Shown here one piece after another: positions 10,601 through 22,600 of a stretch of 64,000 nucleotides of DNA. The position numbers were made by a program, and so were the translations under genes. Under the pieces are notes generated by a model, which worked only from the letters and a program-made list of their open reading frames with translations, was not told the origin of the DNA and made no database searches. How positions within the stretch are numbered: position 1 is the first letter of the stretch; each line of letters begins with the position of its first letter. Source of the DNA: Yamagishiella unicocca (lineage: Eukaryota > Chlorophyta > Chlorophyceae > Chlamydomonadales > Volvocaceae); assembly GCA_003116995.1 (NCBI GenBank), contig BDSL01000040.1:124001-188000 (forward strand), in the 5' to 3' direction.

Positions 10601-13600
10601 GACGGGTCTGCCCTCTGCGTCAGTGGGTCCGTGGGCATGGTCTGCGTCCCCTCTGGTCGCGCCGCCGGGCTGCGGGCGGCGCGTTTGCGGGGCGTGGGGC
10701 TGCGTCGGTTGTTGTCTTCGTCCCAGGCCTTTTACATGTGGGCGCATGTCCTCCAGGACTGCCCGCCAGAAGGCGGCCACATTTCATCTGTGCCTGCCCA
10801 CATGCGGGCCCACTGTATGGCGGGTTTCCCTGCCTCGTGGGCATGTAGCTGCACGAGCGCGGGCACGTCATGAATTCTTGCCTTGGTCGTGCGTGCCTTT
10901 TTGTTGTAACGGTTACAGTGGGTTCCAGACCAAGAGGTAGAACCATCGGGCGCATCGCCTGACACTGAACAAGACGGAGGAAACAAATACCGACATGCAC
11001 CGAAACAATTGTTGTCGCAACGGGTGGTTTTGGCGATCAGTGCTTCCTGCTGGGCTGTGACGCCTTTGCGTTTGCGCCCCCTGCAGGCCGTTTGTTGGGG
11101 CCGGGAGCCTTGGTGGTCTGTGCCCAGGTGCCTGGTCCCAGTCGGGCCTGGGGCAACTGCTGGGGGGGGGTCCTGTACGGGGTCCTGTGTTTCGGTTGCC
11201 TCTGATTGTGTAGCAGTGCGCGCTTGCTGGGCTCTCTGCTTTGGGGCCACCGTGTGGTTGATGGGCGGGATGTGTGGGTCCATGGAGGGCATGATGGCAG
11301 CGTTGGGCACGCGTGTCTTGGATAGCAGGCCAGCGAATGCCGGCACGTCAGGGATTTTCCGGTGGGTTTTGTCCTTTAGTGGTGCCGCGCTCATGTATTT
11401 CTGCGGGTCCAGGTCTTTGTCCCGTTTAAGCGGGTCGCAGAGCGCACTTATCGCCAGACTAAGGCGGTTTAGTGCCACTTTGTGCTGGTGTTGAATCAGA
11501 TAGAGTCTTGTTGATGAAGAGGTTTTGCAGTTCAGCACTGGATGGTGATTAGATGGGCCCCAGTGGTGTGGTCCACCAGGGTTTGCAGGTCAAGGCCGAG
11601 CTCAACAAGGGGCATTATATACCAGTAGGGCAGTGGGAGTTCGGCGTCAGTCTGACCTCTTGCTAGCTGAATCGCTGTATATAGGGTATTGATGTCCGGG
11701 GCGTATGGGTGGCCGGCGGCCGTAATGTCTATCCCGCTCTCTCTCGCCAGCGATAGTTGTTTTAGGGTTACGTAGTAGCAGCTCGCGCCTGCAAGGCGGT
11801 GCATGGGTTGGGGCCCTGCATAGTCGTGCTGCAGCTTGAGCATGGCACGGGTGACCACACCCAGTCGCCCTGGGTCATTTAGTGCCAGGACGAGTGCTCG
11901 GGTCGAGCGCTGCACGTATATGGGTAGCAGGGAGCCCATGCCTAAGCCATACATCTCTGTGGGCTGGAGGATAGCCCGCGTTGGGAAGCTAGGTGTGATG
12001 TAGTAGCATTTTTTGGCTATCCTGGCGATCATGGCGTCCAACATTCGGATGTCATTGGGGGTGTACGCCATGGTTGGAAAGCTATATGCCACCACCGATT
12101 GGTTGCAGGTTTGCAGGACACGTATCCGTTGGTCTGGTGATGATGCCATGCTCGACAGCAGTAGTTTGCCCTTCTCTGTTACGGCCTCGCTCGCTCATGT
12201 AACGTAGTTGAGGCCCCCAGTTGAGGGTAAGAGTGATTTGGACTCCTAGGTATTTGTAGGGTTCTGATGGGGGGATGTAGGGCACCACTTGCCCGCCGAT
12301 TTTGATTCTGTTGTGCAGGGTGGATTTCAGTGTGCGTCCGCACGTCGGACCTTTGATTGACATGTCACCGCAGGCGCGCTTGTGTAGGATTCCACTGACG
12401 GCACATTTGGAGTTATTTACCTGCATGCCTGCCCAGGCGGCATACTGGCTGATCTTGTCACATTGAGTTTGGAGATCTTGCCTGGTGGTTGCCAGTACGG
12501 CGAGGTCGTCTGCATACGCAGCTGAGCTGCAGTTGTAACGGCTGTTCTCGGTCTTGTCGAGGCATCCATAGTTGTAGCCCCGACCGCCGTCATCTATGCT
12601 AATCATAATAGAGTTGTCAGCAGTGGACGGAATGGATCCTCTCTTCGAGCAGTCCGGACTCTTCACCATCATGCTGATGCGAAATCTTTCGTCAGTGTTC
12701 GCGTTGACGTCCATTGCTTTCACAGGAAACACAACATTGTTTCATGTATCCACGAAGCCGTAAATAGAAGCTGCGTCCTTGCTTGAGCAGGTAACCTCGC
12801 TGGCCTGACTCGGTTACATAATTACGTACCCTCCGCCCTATGGGAGTACTTGCCCCGGTTTGGTGCCTGTTTGCCCTCTTTGCCCGGTTACCGGGGTCGG
12901 TAATCGGCCCCGGTAACCGGCCCCCGGTTGAGTAACTGCCCCCCTTGCCCGGTTACCAGGGCCCGTTACCGCGCGGTGGGATGGTCTCGGCGGGGAGAGA
13001 CCATTTGATACCGGGTGAAATGCTAAGCTTTGGTCATGCTAAGTAAGCTCCCGCCGTCCTGAGGATATATTCGTTAATGCTTTAAGATTCAAGAACATAA
13101 ATCGAGTTTTAAAGACTTTATACTTGCAAACATGCAACATACGCACAGGTTGCCGTCTTATTATCAGGTGGTTATAATTTACAAGAATACACAGGCAACA
13201 GCTGAAGCTAGAGCTGGAGTCACGGGCCTCAGCCTCCATCTGATCCAAGGAGCCTATCGGTTGAGTAATAACTGCCCCCCTTGCCCGGTTACCGGGGCCG
13301 GTTACCGGTGGGATGGTCTCGGCGGGGAGAGACCATTTGATATCGGGTGAAATGCTAAGTAAGCTTTCGTCATGCTAAGTAAGCTCGGTATTGAACTGGC
13401 GGGGCGAATTTTGGTCTCTGGGGGGACCATTTAGGGACTTGGATTGTGAGGCGAATTTTAGCTCTCTAGGGAGACCATTTAGGGACTTACTGTACGTATG
13501 TGAGGTAGATTATGGTCTCTAGGGAGACCGTTTAGGGACTGGCTGGGAGGCAGATTTTGGTCTCGGGAGAGACCATTTCATGGATTATTCTATCCATTAA

Positions 13601-16600
13601 TGAACCAGTGTAACAAACCCTTATCTAACCGGCACCAGACCGGGGGGTTACCGACGTTCATTCGCCGGTAATAACCCCCCGGTCAGCTCGTTCCGTAAAC
13701 TAACCGGGTAACCCGGTTATCGACCAGTTATCAGTAAAAAAATCCGGTAACCGGGGTATACAGGTTACCGGCCAGTAGCTCGTTCCGTAAAACGGTAACC
13801 GGGGAGGCCGGTTATCGGCCAGTTAGCGGGGTATGCCAGCAGCAGTTACCGGGGTACGCCGGTTACGGGCCAGTTTGCTGGGGCGGCCAGTGATCGGGGT
13901 AGGCCGGTTACCCATTCCTTGTTATGCCCGGTTATTCCCGGATATTCCCCTGGTTTTTGCATGCATTTGCGGCAGCTGGGATCAATATCCATGACCCGGT
14001 TACCCGGAACTCGCCCCACCCGAAACCGGCCCGCAACCGGGGCAAGTACTCCCATAGGGCCGATAACAGCAGTGTTTTCTTTCGTTTTAGGGGGGGTCTC
14101 GATTTATTCCATCTTAAGTAATAAAATTTCAGGGGTGTTTGATATTTGTTCCATATTTGTTCCATAGCTGTGCGGCGCTGGGGGGGGCTCCGCCCCCCTC
14201 AGACCCCCCCCCCGATAAGTCCTTTCACAGACCCAGAGTCACGTACAGTTGGTGTATTTCTTAGTGTCATTTGTTAGGGCAAACCGCAGCGCAGTAGTGC
14301 TGGGTCTCTACCCGTTTGTCATGTACCGCCCCCTGCTGCTGCTGCTGGCCAGCCACTTCCGCAGTGCGTCACCAAACGGGAACGTGTGCAGGTCAAACAG
14401 ATCCTGCGTGAATATGCGCACGCACAGCGCCAGGTGCTCGTCCAGGCGGTTGCGTGTGGGGTCCTGCACGTATGCCATGGCCGAGAAGCGCCGCTCATCC
14501 TCCGCCGACCCTTTTTTGGCTGAAGTAATAAAAATGTACGGTTCGGCCTCAATCTGTTCCGTTTTTTCCAAGCCCCAAACCCCGATTTATTCCATTTAAG
14601 TATATATTACTTAAAAACAACACTGGATAACAGGCGGCCAAGGATCATTTAACATGTAAGCCTCCAGAATTCAGCTACTTTGGCATTGGCACCAATATAA
14701 ATGCCTGGAAATAAACTCTAGCAATCCTGGCAAAAAGCGGCCCTACTTGCCGTACCGAGGGGGACCGGTGTGCTGCTCTGTCCAAGGTCCGACAAGTCCA
14801 TCTCCATGGCAACGTTAGCTGCATATGTGTGAAAGTGAGACTATGGCTGGTGAAGTGGACAATGTCGGCGATGTTATGTTCCTTTAATTATTTGAAGCCT
14901 TGCTACGGTGGTGCGGGCATACCCCCTTCAGTTCCCCACCCCCTTAACACACGCTAGGGCTACGCCCAGCAGCCACACTATTACTATTGATTATTATTAT
15001 GAAGCCTTGCTCCATTGGATGTCGTATGTCGCCACTGAAGACGTACGGCAGCAACGAAGGAGCCCCCTCATTAGTGCAGCGAGCCATCCTCGAAGAAAAG
15101 CGCAGGTGTATGTACTATACTCGGGGAATAGGAACAGGTGTATTATACTCGGGGAATAGGTGTACTACGTAGCTATGTACATATTAGGCTGTGATCGGGC
15201 TGGGGATGCCCATGCGTATTGGGGTAGGTGATGGGGGTGCGCAGGGGGTAGGTCAGGATCGGACTGGGGATGCCCGCCGACCACGAGGAGGAACGAACCC
15301 ATTCATTACCTGTTTCTTTGTTATAGATGGTTCTGGATGATTACCGACGTGACAAGCTTTCCGTCCTACAATGCTCTTAGCCATACGTTGCCGGGTTCTA
15401 CTATAAGTGTTTACTATTCCACAGTAATCGAAAAGAGATTTTTTTGCAAGGTTTCGTTTTTATTTGTAGGGATGGATAATAGTAAGGCTGCAGCCTTATT
15501 AGCTGTTACTTGCTCTGGCCAGGGGTCGCATACTCGCATTCTGTATGAAGCTGTCTGCTCAAGCAATGTGCAGGTTGCACGCACTGCTGAGATTCTTTAT
15601 AATAAGAGAGGACGGAACCGTCTTGGGTGCGTGCTTGGTAAATAAAGGTTCTTCTGCTTTGGGTACTTGGTCAGGTTCTTGCGTAAAGTAAGGTGTCTTA
15701 GGGACAAATATTGGCTGGGCTAACCTGCCTTATGAGCTTAATTAAGCCCTACTGCGGCTGCATCTTGGGTTGCATCTTCACCACAGTGCGTTGCCAACAT
15801 CGTCTTACTTGCGTTCAAGGGTCTTGCTCGGTTGTAGCTCTTTAGCTTCAGCATAAGGTCGACAATACATGGGGTCATCAAGACCGGGTCAAGATACGCT
15901 CAAGTGGATAAGAAGCCTACCTCTCAAGTAAGGTATGGCCGTTCCCCGTGTGCCCCTACATGCATATTGGGTGATGGGGGTGCACAGTGGCCATGGGCGC
16001 GTCAGGCCCCGTGACCGGACTGTGGCTCATGTGTATGTATTGGGGTGCGCAGGTAGGGGGCCCGACCCAACTAGCCCCACGCCCGATCCGGCACAACAAT
16101 GATGTAACAAGGATTTGACTGCGCTGAGCTTTGACCTGGGTTCCTCGTTACACCCTGGCTGGTAACTGGAGGGGGGGACGGAGGGGTTCCCCCCCATAAC
16201 CGGACGGGGGGTTAACCCCCACATAACTGGACGGGGGTTACCCCCCCGAAACCGAACTGGGGTCAACCCCCCTTAACCGGACTGGGGATATTATTACCTA
16301 CCCCCCGTAACCGGCGGGCCGCCAAAGCTAGGTAACCCAGCCGGAGGAAACGAGGGTCCAACGAGAGTGTGAAGGTCTTTCAGCCCGGGTCTCCTCGTTA
16401 CCCCCTCGGTTGACAACCTGGGTAACGGGGGGCCCGGGTTGCCTTAAGGAAACTCCCAGCCAAGCCAGCCTGCCATATGCAGGTGGCTGGGCGGCAGCAT
16501 ATGTGCGCACCTTGGGTCGTTGCAAGCTTAAAGCATGATTCCACAGTCATGGTTGGTGATCTCGACATGAGCACATCTGGCAGCGCCCGAGGCGGCTCCG

Positions 16601-19600
16601 CGTCTGCGAAGCATCCTAAGTGTATGGGCCCTGCATGTGCAAGCAAGCAAGCATGTAAGTTCATGAACCGGGGGCGCGCGCGAGGCCATGGCAAATACGG
16701 CGGTGATCAGCGAACGGCGCTTCATACAGTCCTATATACAGTCAGGGACCAGGAAGCAAAGCCCACATATACAGAAATGTACACATGCAGACAAGGACAA
16801 GAGACAAGTCCAGCAGGCCATGCATCTGCACACCGCACAGGGTTTTATACAAGAGATGGACGAGCGGCAGGTAAGACAATCCCTTGCCGACAATCGAAAC
16901 GATAAAATCCCCAATGCATGCATACATATCATACCTATTGCTTTGTGCACATTATTATTTTCCGCCGCGCCCGTACAGGTGCCAGCCTAGCCAGGACTTT
17001 CAAACTCTCAAACGTACGTACGCCACGTCTCGCTTGTTGGGCTACCGGCAGGGCGGATTGTCCGCGCCGAATGAAGGGCTTTTGTGCACAAGCAGTTTTG
17101 GAAATCTTTCAGTATATAATAGCGCTTGCTAAGCTATATCTATCGTTGCGTGATAACCTATAGATGGTCGAACATAGGTAGATGATAGCTCGCTCACCCA
17201 GTTTGGTGTATAGGCACCATCGCTCGCTCGCTCCCCAGGAATTGGCCGTGGGGGTCACATTAGTTTTAATAAATCCGTGGTTGTTCTGCTGTGAGCGATA
17301 TACCGATATAATTATTTCGTTTGCTGCTACCTATCTGTTCCAATCTGTTGTATCACCGTGAGGGCCTGATGATGGTGCGTGCCAATGATCGGTTTCTCGC
17401 AATTTCTGCATGCCTGTTCTGCCTGTTCGCCGTACCTGCCTGATGTACGTCCCTGAAGGAACTGTGAATCTGGTCCAGTTGGGAATCTGTCGTCCCGGGC
17501 TTAACTGTTGCCCTATGGTTTGGAGAACGAACTGGGTACATACAGCCTGTGGTACCCACTGAGCCGCTGGCTGTAGTACAGCTACAGTGTCCTTAAACAC
17601 TTGCTGATCTCTAAAGGGTAGTTCTGAGACGATGACTGCTCGCTCACAGCAGTTGAGCTTTTGCTACAACACTATCTATAGCGGATAAACGCCCACCGTC
17701 GTTCAAAATGCTTCATTACTGGGGGGGTATGTATGTGGATGTGCGTGCCTATAGCTTTGGACGATGTCCTGAAACGATAGCTGTCCCATTTTTATGTTGC
17801 GGATACGTACATGGGTACCTCATGGGGGTGGGCTAATGGTAACCTCTTGTCTCCTCCGGTGGCGCGACGGAGTGTATAGGGTGTACTGACACCCTCACCG
17901 CCCCGCCCCCTTAATAACACACGCAAGGCCTAGCGCCAGCGTACGTAACCTTATTATTATCATTCTTATTATTATTATCATGGGTACCTCATGGGATGGC
18001 TTCAAAGCAATCAACGGGTCAATAATTACGTATCAATGGCTTGTCCCCAAATTCTATTTATTGGCATCCCTTACCGCCCCAAAATTGGGACAAAAGGAAA
18101 ACTGAATCCGCCAATTCAGGATCCGCTAAGAAAAAGCTATCAGTCCTGCCTGCCCTGCGAAGTATAAGCAGCAGCTAAGCGTGAACCCTTACATATGTTA
18201 GCAAGGGGACGCGCTACGTAAAAAGTTATAAAGCATGTGTACCGGGTAAGAATGTTGCAAAGAAGGGCGGCACCGGCAGTTTCGGTTCTTCGCATGCACT
18301 AACTTATTAACAAAAGGTTTTTCTTACGTAGCCGCTTTTGAAAGCGTTAAGCCGCTTTTGTGCAGCATAAGTTGCCTTGTTAGAGGCTGCTTTGCTGTTT
18401 CTCAGCCTGCTAAGTTGCTTAATCATTGATTAACCCATCCATATCGATAGCCATTTGATATTACTATCTAGGCCAGGATCAACCGTTCACGACCGTTCAG
18501 TAAGCATGCAATTGATTAATAAGATATGTATGGCAATCAAAGGAAAATAATGCAGTAATAATTATAATATAAATAAAATATTAGCTGTAGCGTCTGTTAA
18601 GGGGGTGGGGAACTGAGGGTGTCTCCCCCCTACCTGTATGCCCGCACCACCGTGGGAAGCAAAGGTTTCAGAACCCCCCTAACCCCTTGTGTCGTGTGGG
18701 TGTGGCCGCCCATTTTGCGTCGGCACTGGAATCAAAGGACTTATATACAGATGCCTCCGATTTCGCTCCCCTGCATTGTCGTACCTACCGCTGAGACTGG
18801 ATGGGCAGTAACTGGTAGGAGCAGATGGCCACTCGGTAATTGCGTCATCCCACAAGCAGCCCCGGGTCGACAGGATGACACCACGCTTGCCGTCCGTGCT
18901 GACGATACACTCCCAGTCCATAATGCCATCACCATCACACCAAACCCTCGAGAGAGTGTGCGCGTCTGCTGTGCACCACCCGTCTGGGCGGTAGCACTCT
19001 ACATACAATACACGAGCGAGCACCATAATAAGTATGTGGACGGAGGGAACAATGCCATTCACCTTACTTCATATATACGGTACACATGTTTCAGGGATAT
19101 GTATGTTCAGCCACGCAACAATATATATAAAATCATCCGTCGGGCGCACAGAGGTATGTAGGCTAATAATAGAACCATGGAAGAGTCCAACGTGACCTGC
19201 CTAACTATTATTTGTGGAAAGCCGATAATAATGGAGTATCACAGGCAAACAAGAGCTAGCTCTGTCAAAACAGCAGTGAGTACAAGGATTATTAGCATTC
19301 AAGTCAGTAATATTGAAACATCACCCAGCCACGCACGGATGTATAGCTACTACTGACGCTGCCGATCGTCCGCGTCATCATCAGCATGACATATATATAC
19401 ACACATACACTAGCTACCGACTACTTGCCTTCTTTTTGGTACAAGCAAGCTCCAAGTGCCACCTTGTTTTCAACGGCGGAAGTCTTCACGCAGCCTCTGC
19501 TATCGTTAGCGTAAATCCCAGTCATGCTAAAACCCAAGCAGTCTGGCCTCGCTAAGCAATCGGTTGCAGGGTCGGTTACATCGCATTCAAGGTCATTAAG

Positions 19601-22600
19601 TGCATGATCCCGGTTGGGGACGACTGTGTAACCAGGCACCTCAGCGCACGTATCTGCGTGAGGACACGTTTCGTTGTATGCAAACATACAGTTAATAACA
19701 ATAATAATATTACGCCGGCCGGAGCCTGGCGTGTATTAAGGGGGTGGGGAACTGAGGGGGGCATATATATATATATGCCCGCACCACCGGAAACATACAG
19801 TTATTACTAGGCCAGGGTCAACCGTTCATGGCAAACGTGTTTGGTACACTTCAAGCAAGCAAGCAAGTATTAAGGGAAGGCAATCAACGAAAGGAACATA
19901 TACATATATATAGCTCGGCTGCTGCATCGTCGTACCTACCGCTGAGTTTGGACGGGCAATAGCTGGCGGGAGCATATGGCCACCCAGTGGTTGCATCATT
20001 CGAAGTGCAGCCCCCAGTCGACAGGATGACACCACGGTTGCCATCATCACTGTCGATGCATACCAAGTCCAGGATGCCGTCGCCATCACACGAAACACTC
20101 GAGAGGATTTTATTGTCTGCTGCTGAGCACCACCCGTCTGGGCGGTAGCACTCTGCAAGCAATACACGAGCGCCATAGTAAGTACGTATGTGGAGGGATC
20201 ATTGCCATTCACCTTCATACGTACGGTACACATATTTTAGGATATGTATGTCCAGCAACAAACGCAACAATATAAGTACATTGGGCGCACAGAGGTAAAC
20301 TAACAACGGAACCATGGAAGAGTCCAATGTGATGACCTGCCTATCTATTTGTGCCGTGGAAAGCCGATAATGGAGTGTCACACGGCAAACAAGAGCTAGC
20401 TCTGTCAAAACAACAGTAAGTACAAGGATTGGCATTTAAGGTAAGTCAGTAATAATACTGAAACATCACCCAGCCACGGATGTATAGCTACTACTGACGC
20501 TGCCGATCGTCCGTGTCATCAGCAGCATGACATACACACACTACTACCGACTACTTGCCTTTTTTTTGGTATAAGCAAGCTCCAAATGCCACCTTGTTTT
20601 CAACGGCGGAAGTCTTCACGCAGCCTCTGCTATCGTTAGCGTAAATCCCAGTCATGCTAAAACCCAAGCAGTCTGGATTCGCTAAGCAATCGGTTGCAGG
20701 GTCGGTTACATCGCATTCAAGGTCGTCATATTCATGATCCCGGTTGGGGACGACTGTGTAACCAGGCACCTCAGCGCACGTATCTGCGTGAGGACACGTT
20801 TCGTTGTATGCAAACATACAGTTAATAACAATAATAATATTACGCCGGCCGGAGCCTGGCGTGTATTAAGGGGGTGGGGAACTGAGGGGGGGACTCCCGC
20901 CGCCCCTATATGCCCGCACCCCCGGAAACATACAGTTATTACTAGGCCAGGGTCAACCGTTCATGGCAAACGTGTTTGGTACACTTCAAGCAAGCAAGCA
21001 AGTATAAGTAAGGGAAGGCAATCAACGAAAGGAACATATATATGATACCTTCGCTCGGCTGCTGCATCGTCGTACCTACCGTTGATTTTGGACGGCGGGC
21101 AATAGCTGCTGGCAGGAGCATATGGCCACCCAGTGGTTGCATCATACGAAGAGCAGCCCCCAGTCGACAGGATGACATCACGGTTGCCATTATCACTGTC
21201 GATGCATACCAAGTCCAGGATGCCGTCGCCATCACACGAAACACTCGAGAGGATTTTATTGTCTGCTGAGCACCACCCGTCTGGGCGGTAGCACTCTGCA
21301 AGCAATACACGAGCGCCATAGTTCTACCTCTTGGTCTGGAACCCACTGTAACCGTTACAACAACGAGCGCCATAGTAAGTATGTGGAGGGATCAATGCCA
21401 TTCACCTTCATACGGTACACATATTTTAGGGATATATATGTTTTCATACGGTACACATATTTTAGGGATATATATGTATGTCCATCAACAAACGCAACAA
21501 TATAAGTACATCGTGCGCACAGAGGTAAACTAACAACGGAACCATGGAAGAGTCCAACGTGATGACCTGCCTATCTATTTGTGCCATGGAAAGCCGATAT
21601 TGGAGCGTCACACGGCAAACAAGAGCTAGCTCTGTCAAAACAACAGTAAGTACAAGGATTGGCATTCAAGGTAAGTCAGTAATAATACTGGAACATCACC
21701 CAGCCACGGATGTATAGCTACTATCTACTGACGTTGCCGATCGTCCGTGTCATCCGCAGCATGACATACACAGACTACCGAGCGACTACTTGCCTTTTCT
21801 TTGGTATAAGCAAGCTCCAAGTGCCACCTTGTTTTGAACGCCGGAAGTCTTCACGCAGCCTCTGCTATCGTTAGCGTAAATCCCAGTCATGCTAAAACCC
21901 AAGCAGTCTGGCTTCGCTAAGCAATCGGTTGCAGGGTCCGTTACATCGCATTCAAGGTCATCATTTTCATGATCCCGGTTGGGGACGACTGTGTAACCAG
22001 GTACCTCAGCGCACGAATCTGCGCGCGTGAGGACAGTTTTTTAATTTAGATACGTAGCACCCTTAATGATCTAACCATTCTATTATAATAACCAAGCAAG
22101 CTTCTTCACGTATTATTATCATGCCTCACACGGAGAATTAAGGTGAAAATATAACGGCATTGAGGTACTGATTTATTTTATATGGCGCCCCTGCATTGCA
22201 GAGTGCTACCACCCAAACGGGTGATGCTCAGCAGACAATAACATCCTCTCAAGTGTTTCGTGTGATGGCGACGGCATCCTGGACTTGGTATGCATCGACG
22301 GTGATAATAATACAATGGCAACCGTGCGTGGTGTCATCCTGTCGACTGGGGGCTGCTCTTCGGATGATGCAATCACTGGCTGGGTGGCCATATGCTCCCG
22401 CCAGCTATTGCCCGTCCGTACTCCCCGGTACGTTCTACGATGATGCAGCAGCCGAGCGAATGAAGGCATCATAATATGTTCCTTCCCTTGACGTGATACT
22501 TGCTTGCTTGCTTGAAGTGTACCAAACACGTTTGTGGTGAACGGTTGACCCTGGCCTAGCTAGTAATAATATATAATTTTATGTTTGCATACAACGAAAC

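Larger units (their letters stand above)
7837..12735 (-). mobile_element. Decayed LINE with RNase H and PD-(D/E)XK-like C-terminus
   Basis: Reading the minus strand from about 12735 the remnants are: the second half of a reverse transcriptase, a long linker, RNase H, a CCHC-type zinc motif, a restriction-enzyme-like C-terminal domain, a 3' UTR ending GCCAGCGTAACC, and a (TTA)n tail at 7837-7865. The 5' half of the RT and any 5' ORF are missing. Frameshifts separate the pieces, and two other elements have inserted into it (8225-8455 and 10908-11008). I could not identify a target-site duplication for the whole element. The order RT-RNase H-zinc motif-endonuclease-like domain resembles some algal and protist LINE lineages; the exact clade is not decided. 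Confidence 0.8.
7125..16485. mobile_element. ~9.4-kb nest of transposable elements inside a WSC intron
   Basis: The paralogous intron (23585-24325) is only 741 bp and runs straight from the GTCAGCAG block to GGCAGCATAT and the WSC donor. In this copy those two blocks are split at about 7122 and 16485, so everything between is inserted. It contains SINE/LINE tails, a decayed LINE (7837-12735), a TIR element (12836-14059), a hAT derivative (14070-14625) and unassigned sequence. A short ATATGGCAG / CTGCCATAT pair lies near the two edges. From 7125 to 7660 there are only hairpin-prone repeats (for example paired CTGTGTGG motifs) and no gene. Confidence 0.65.
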
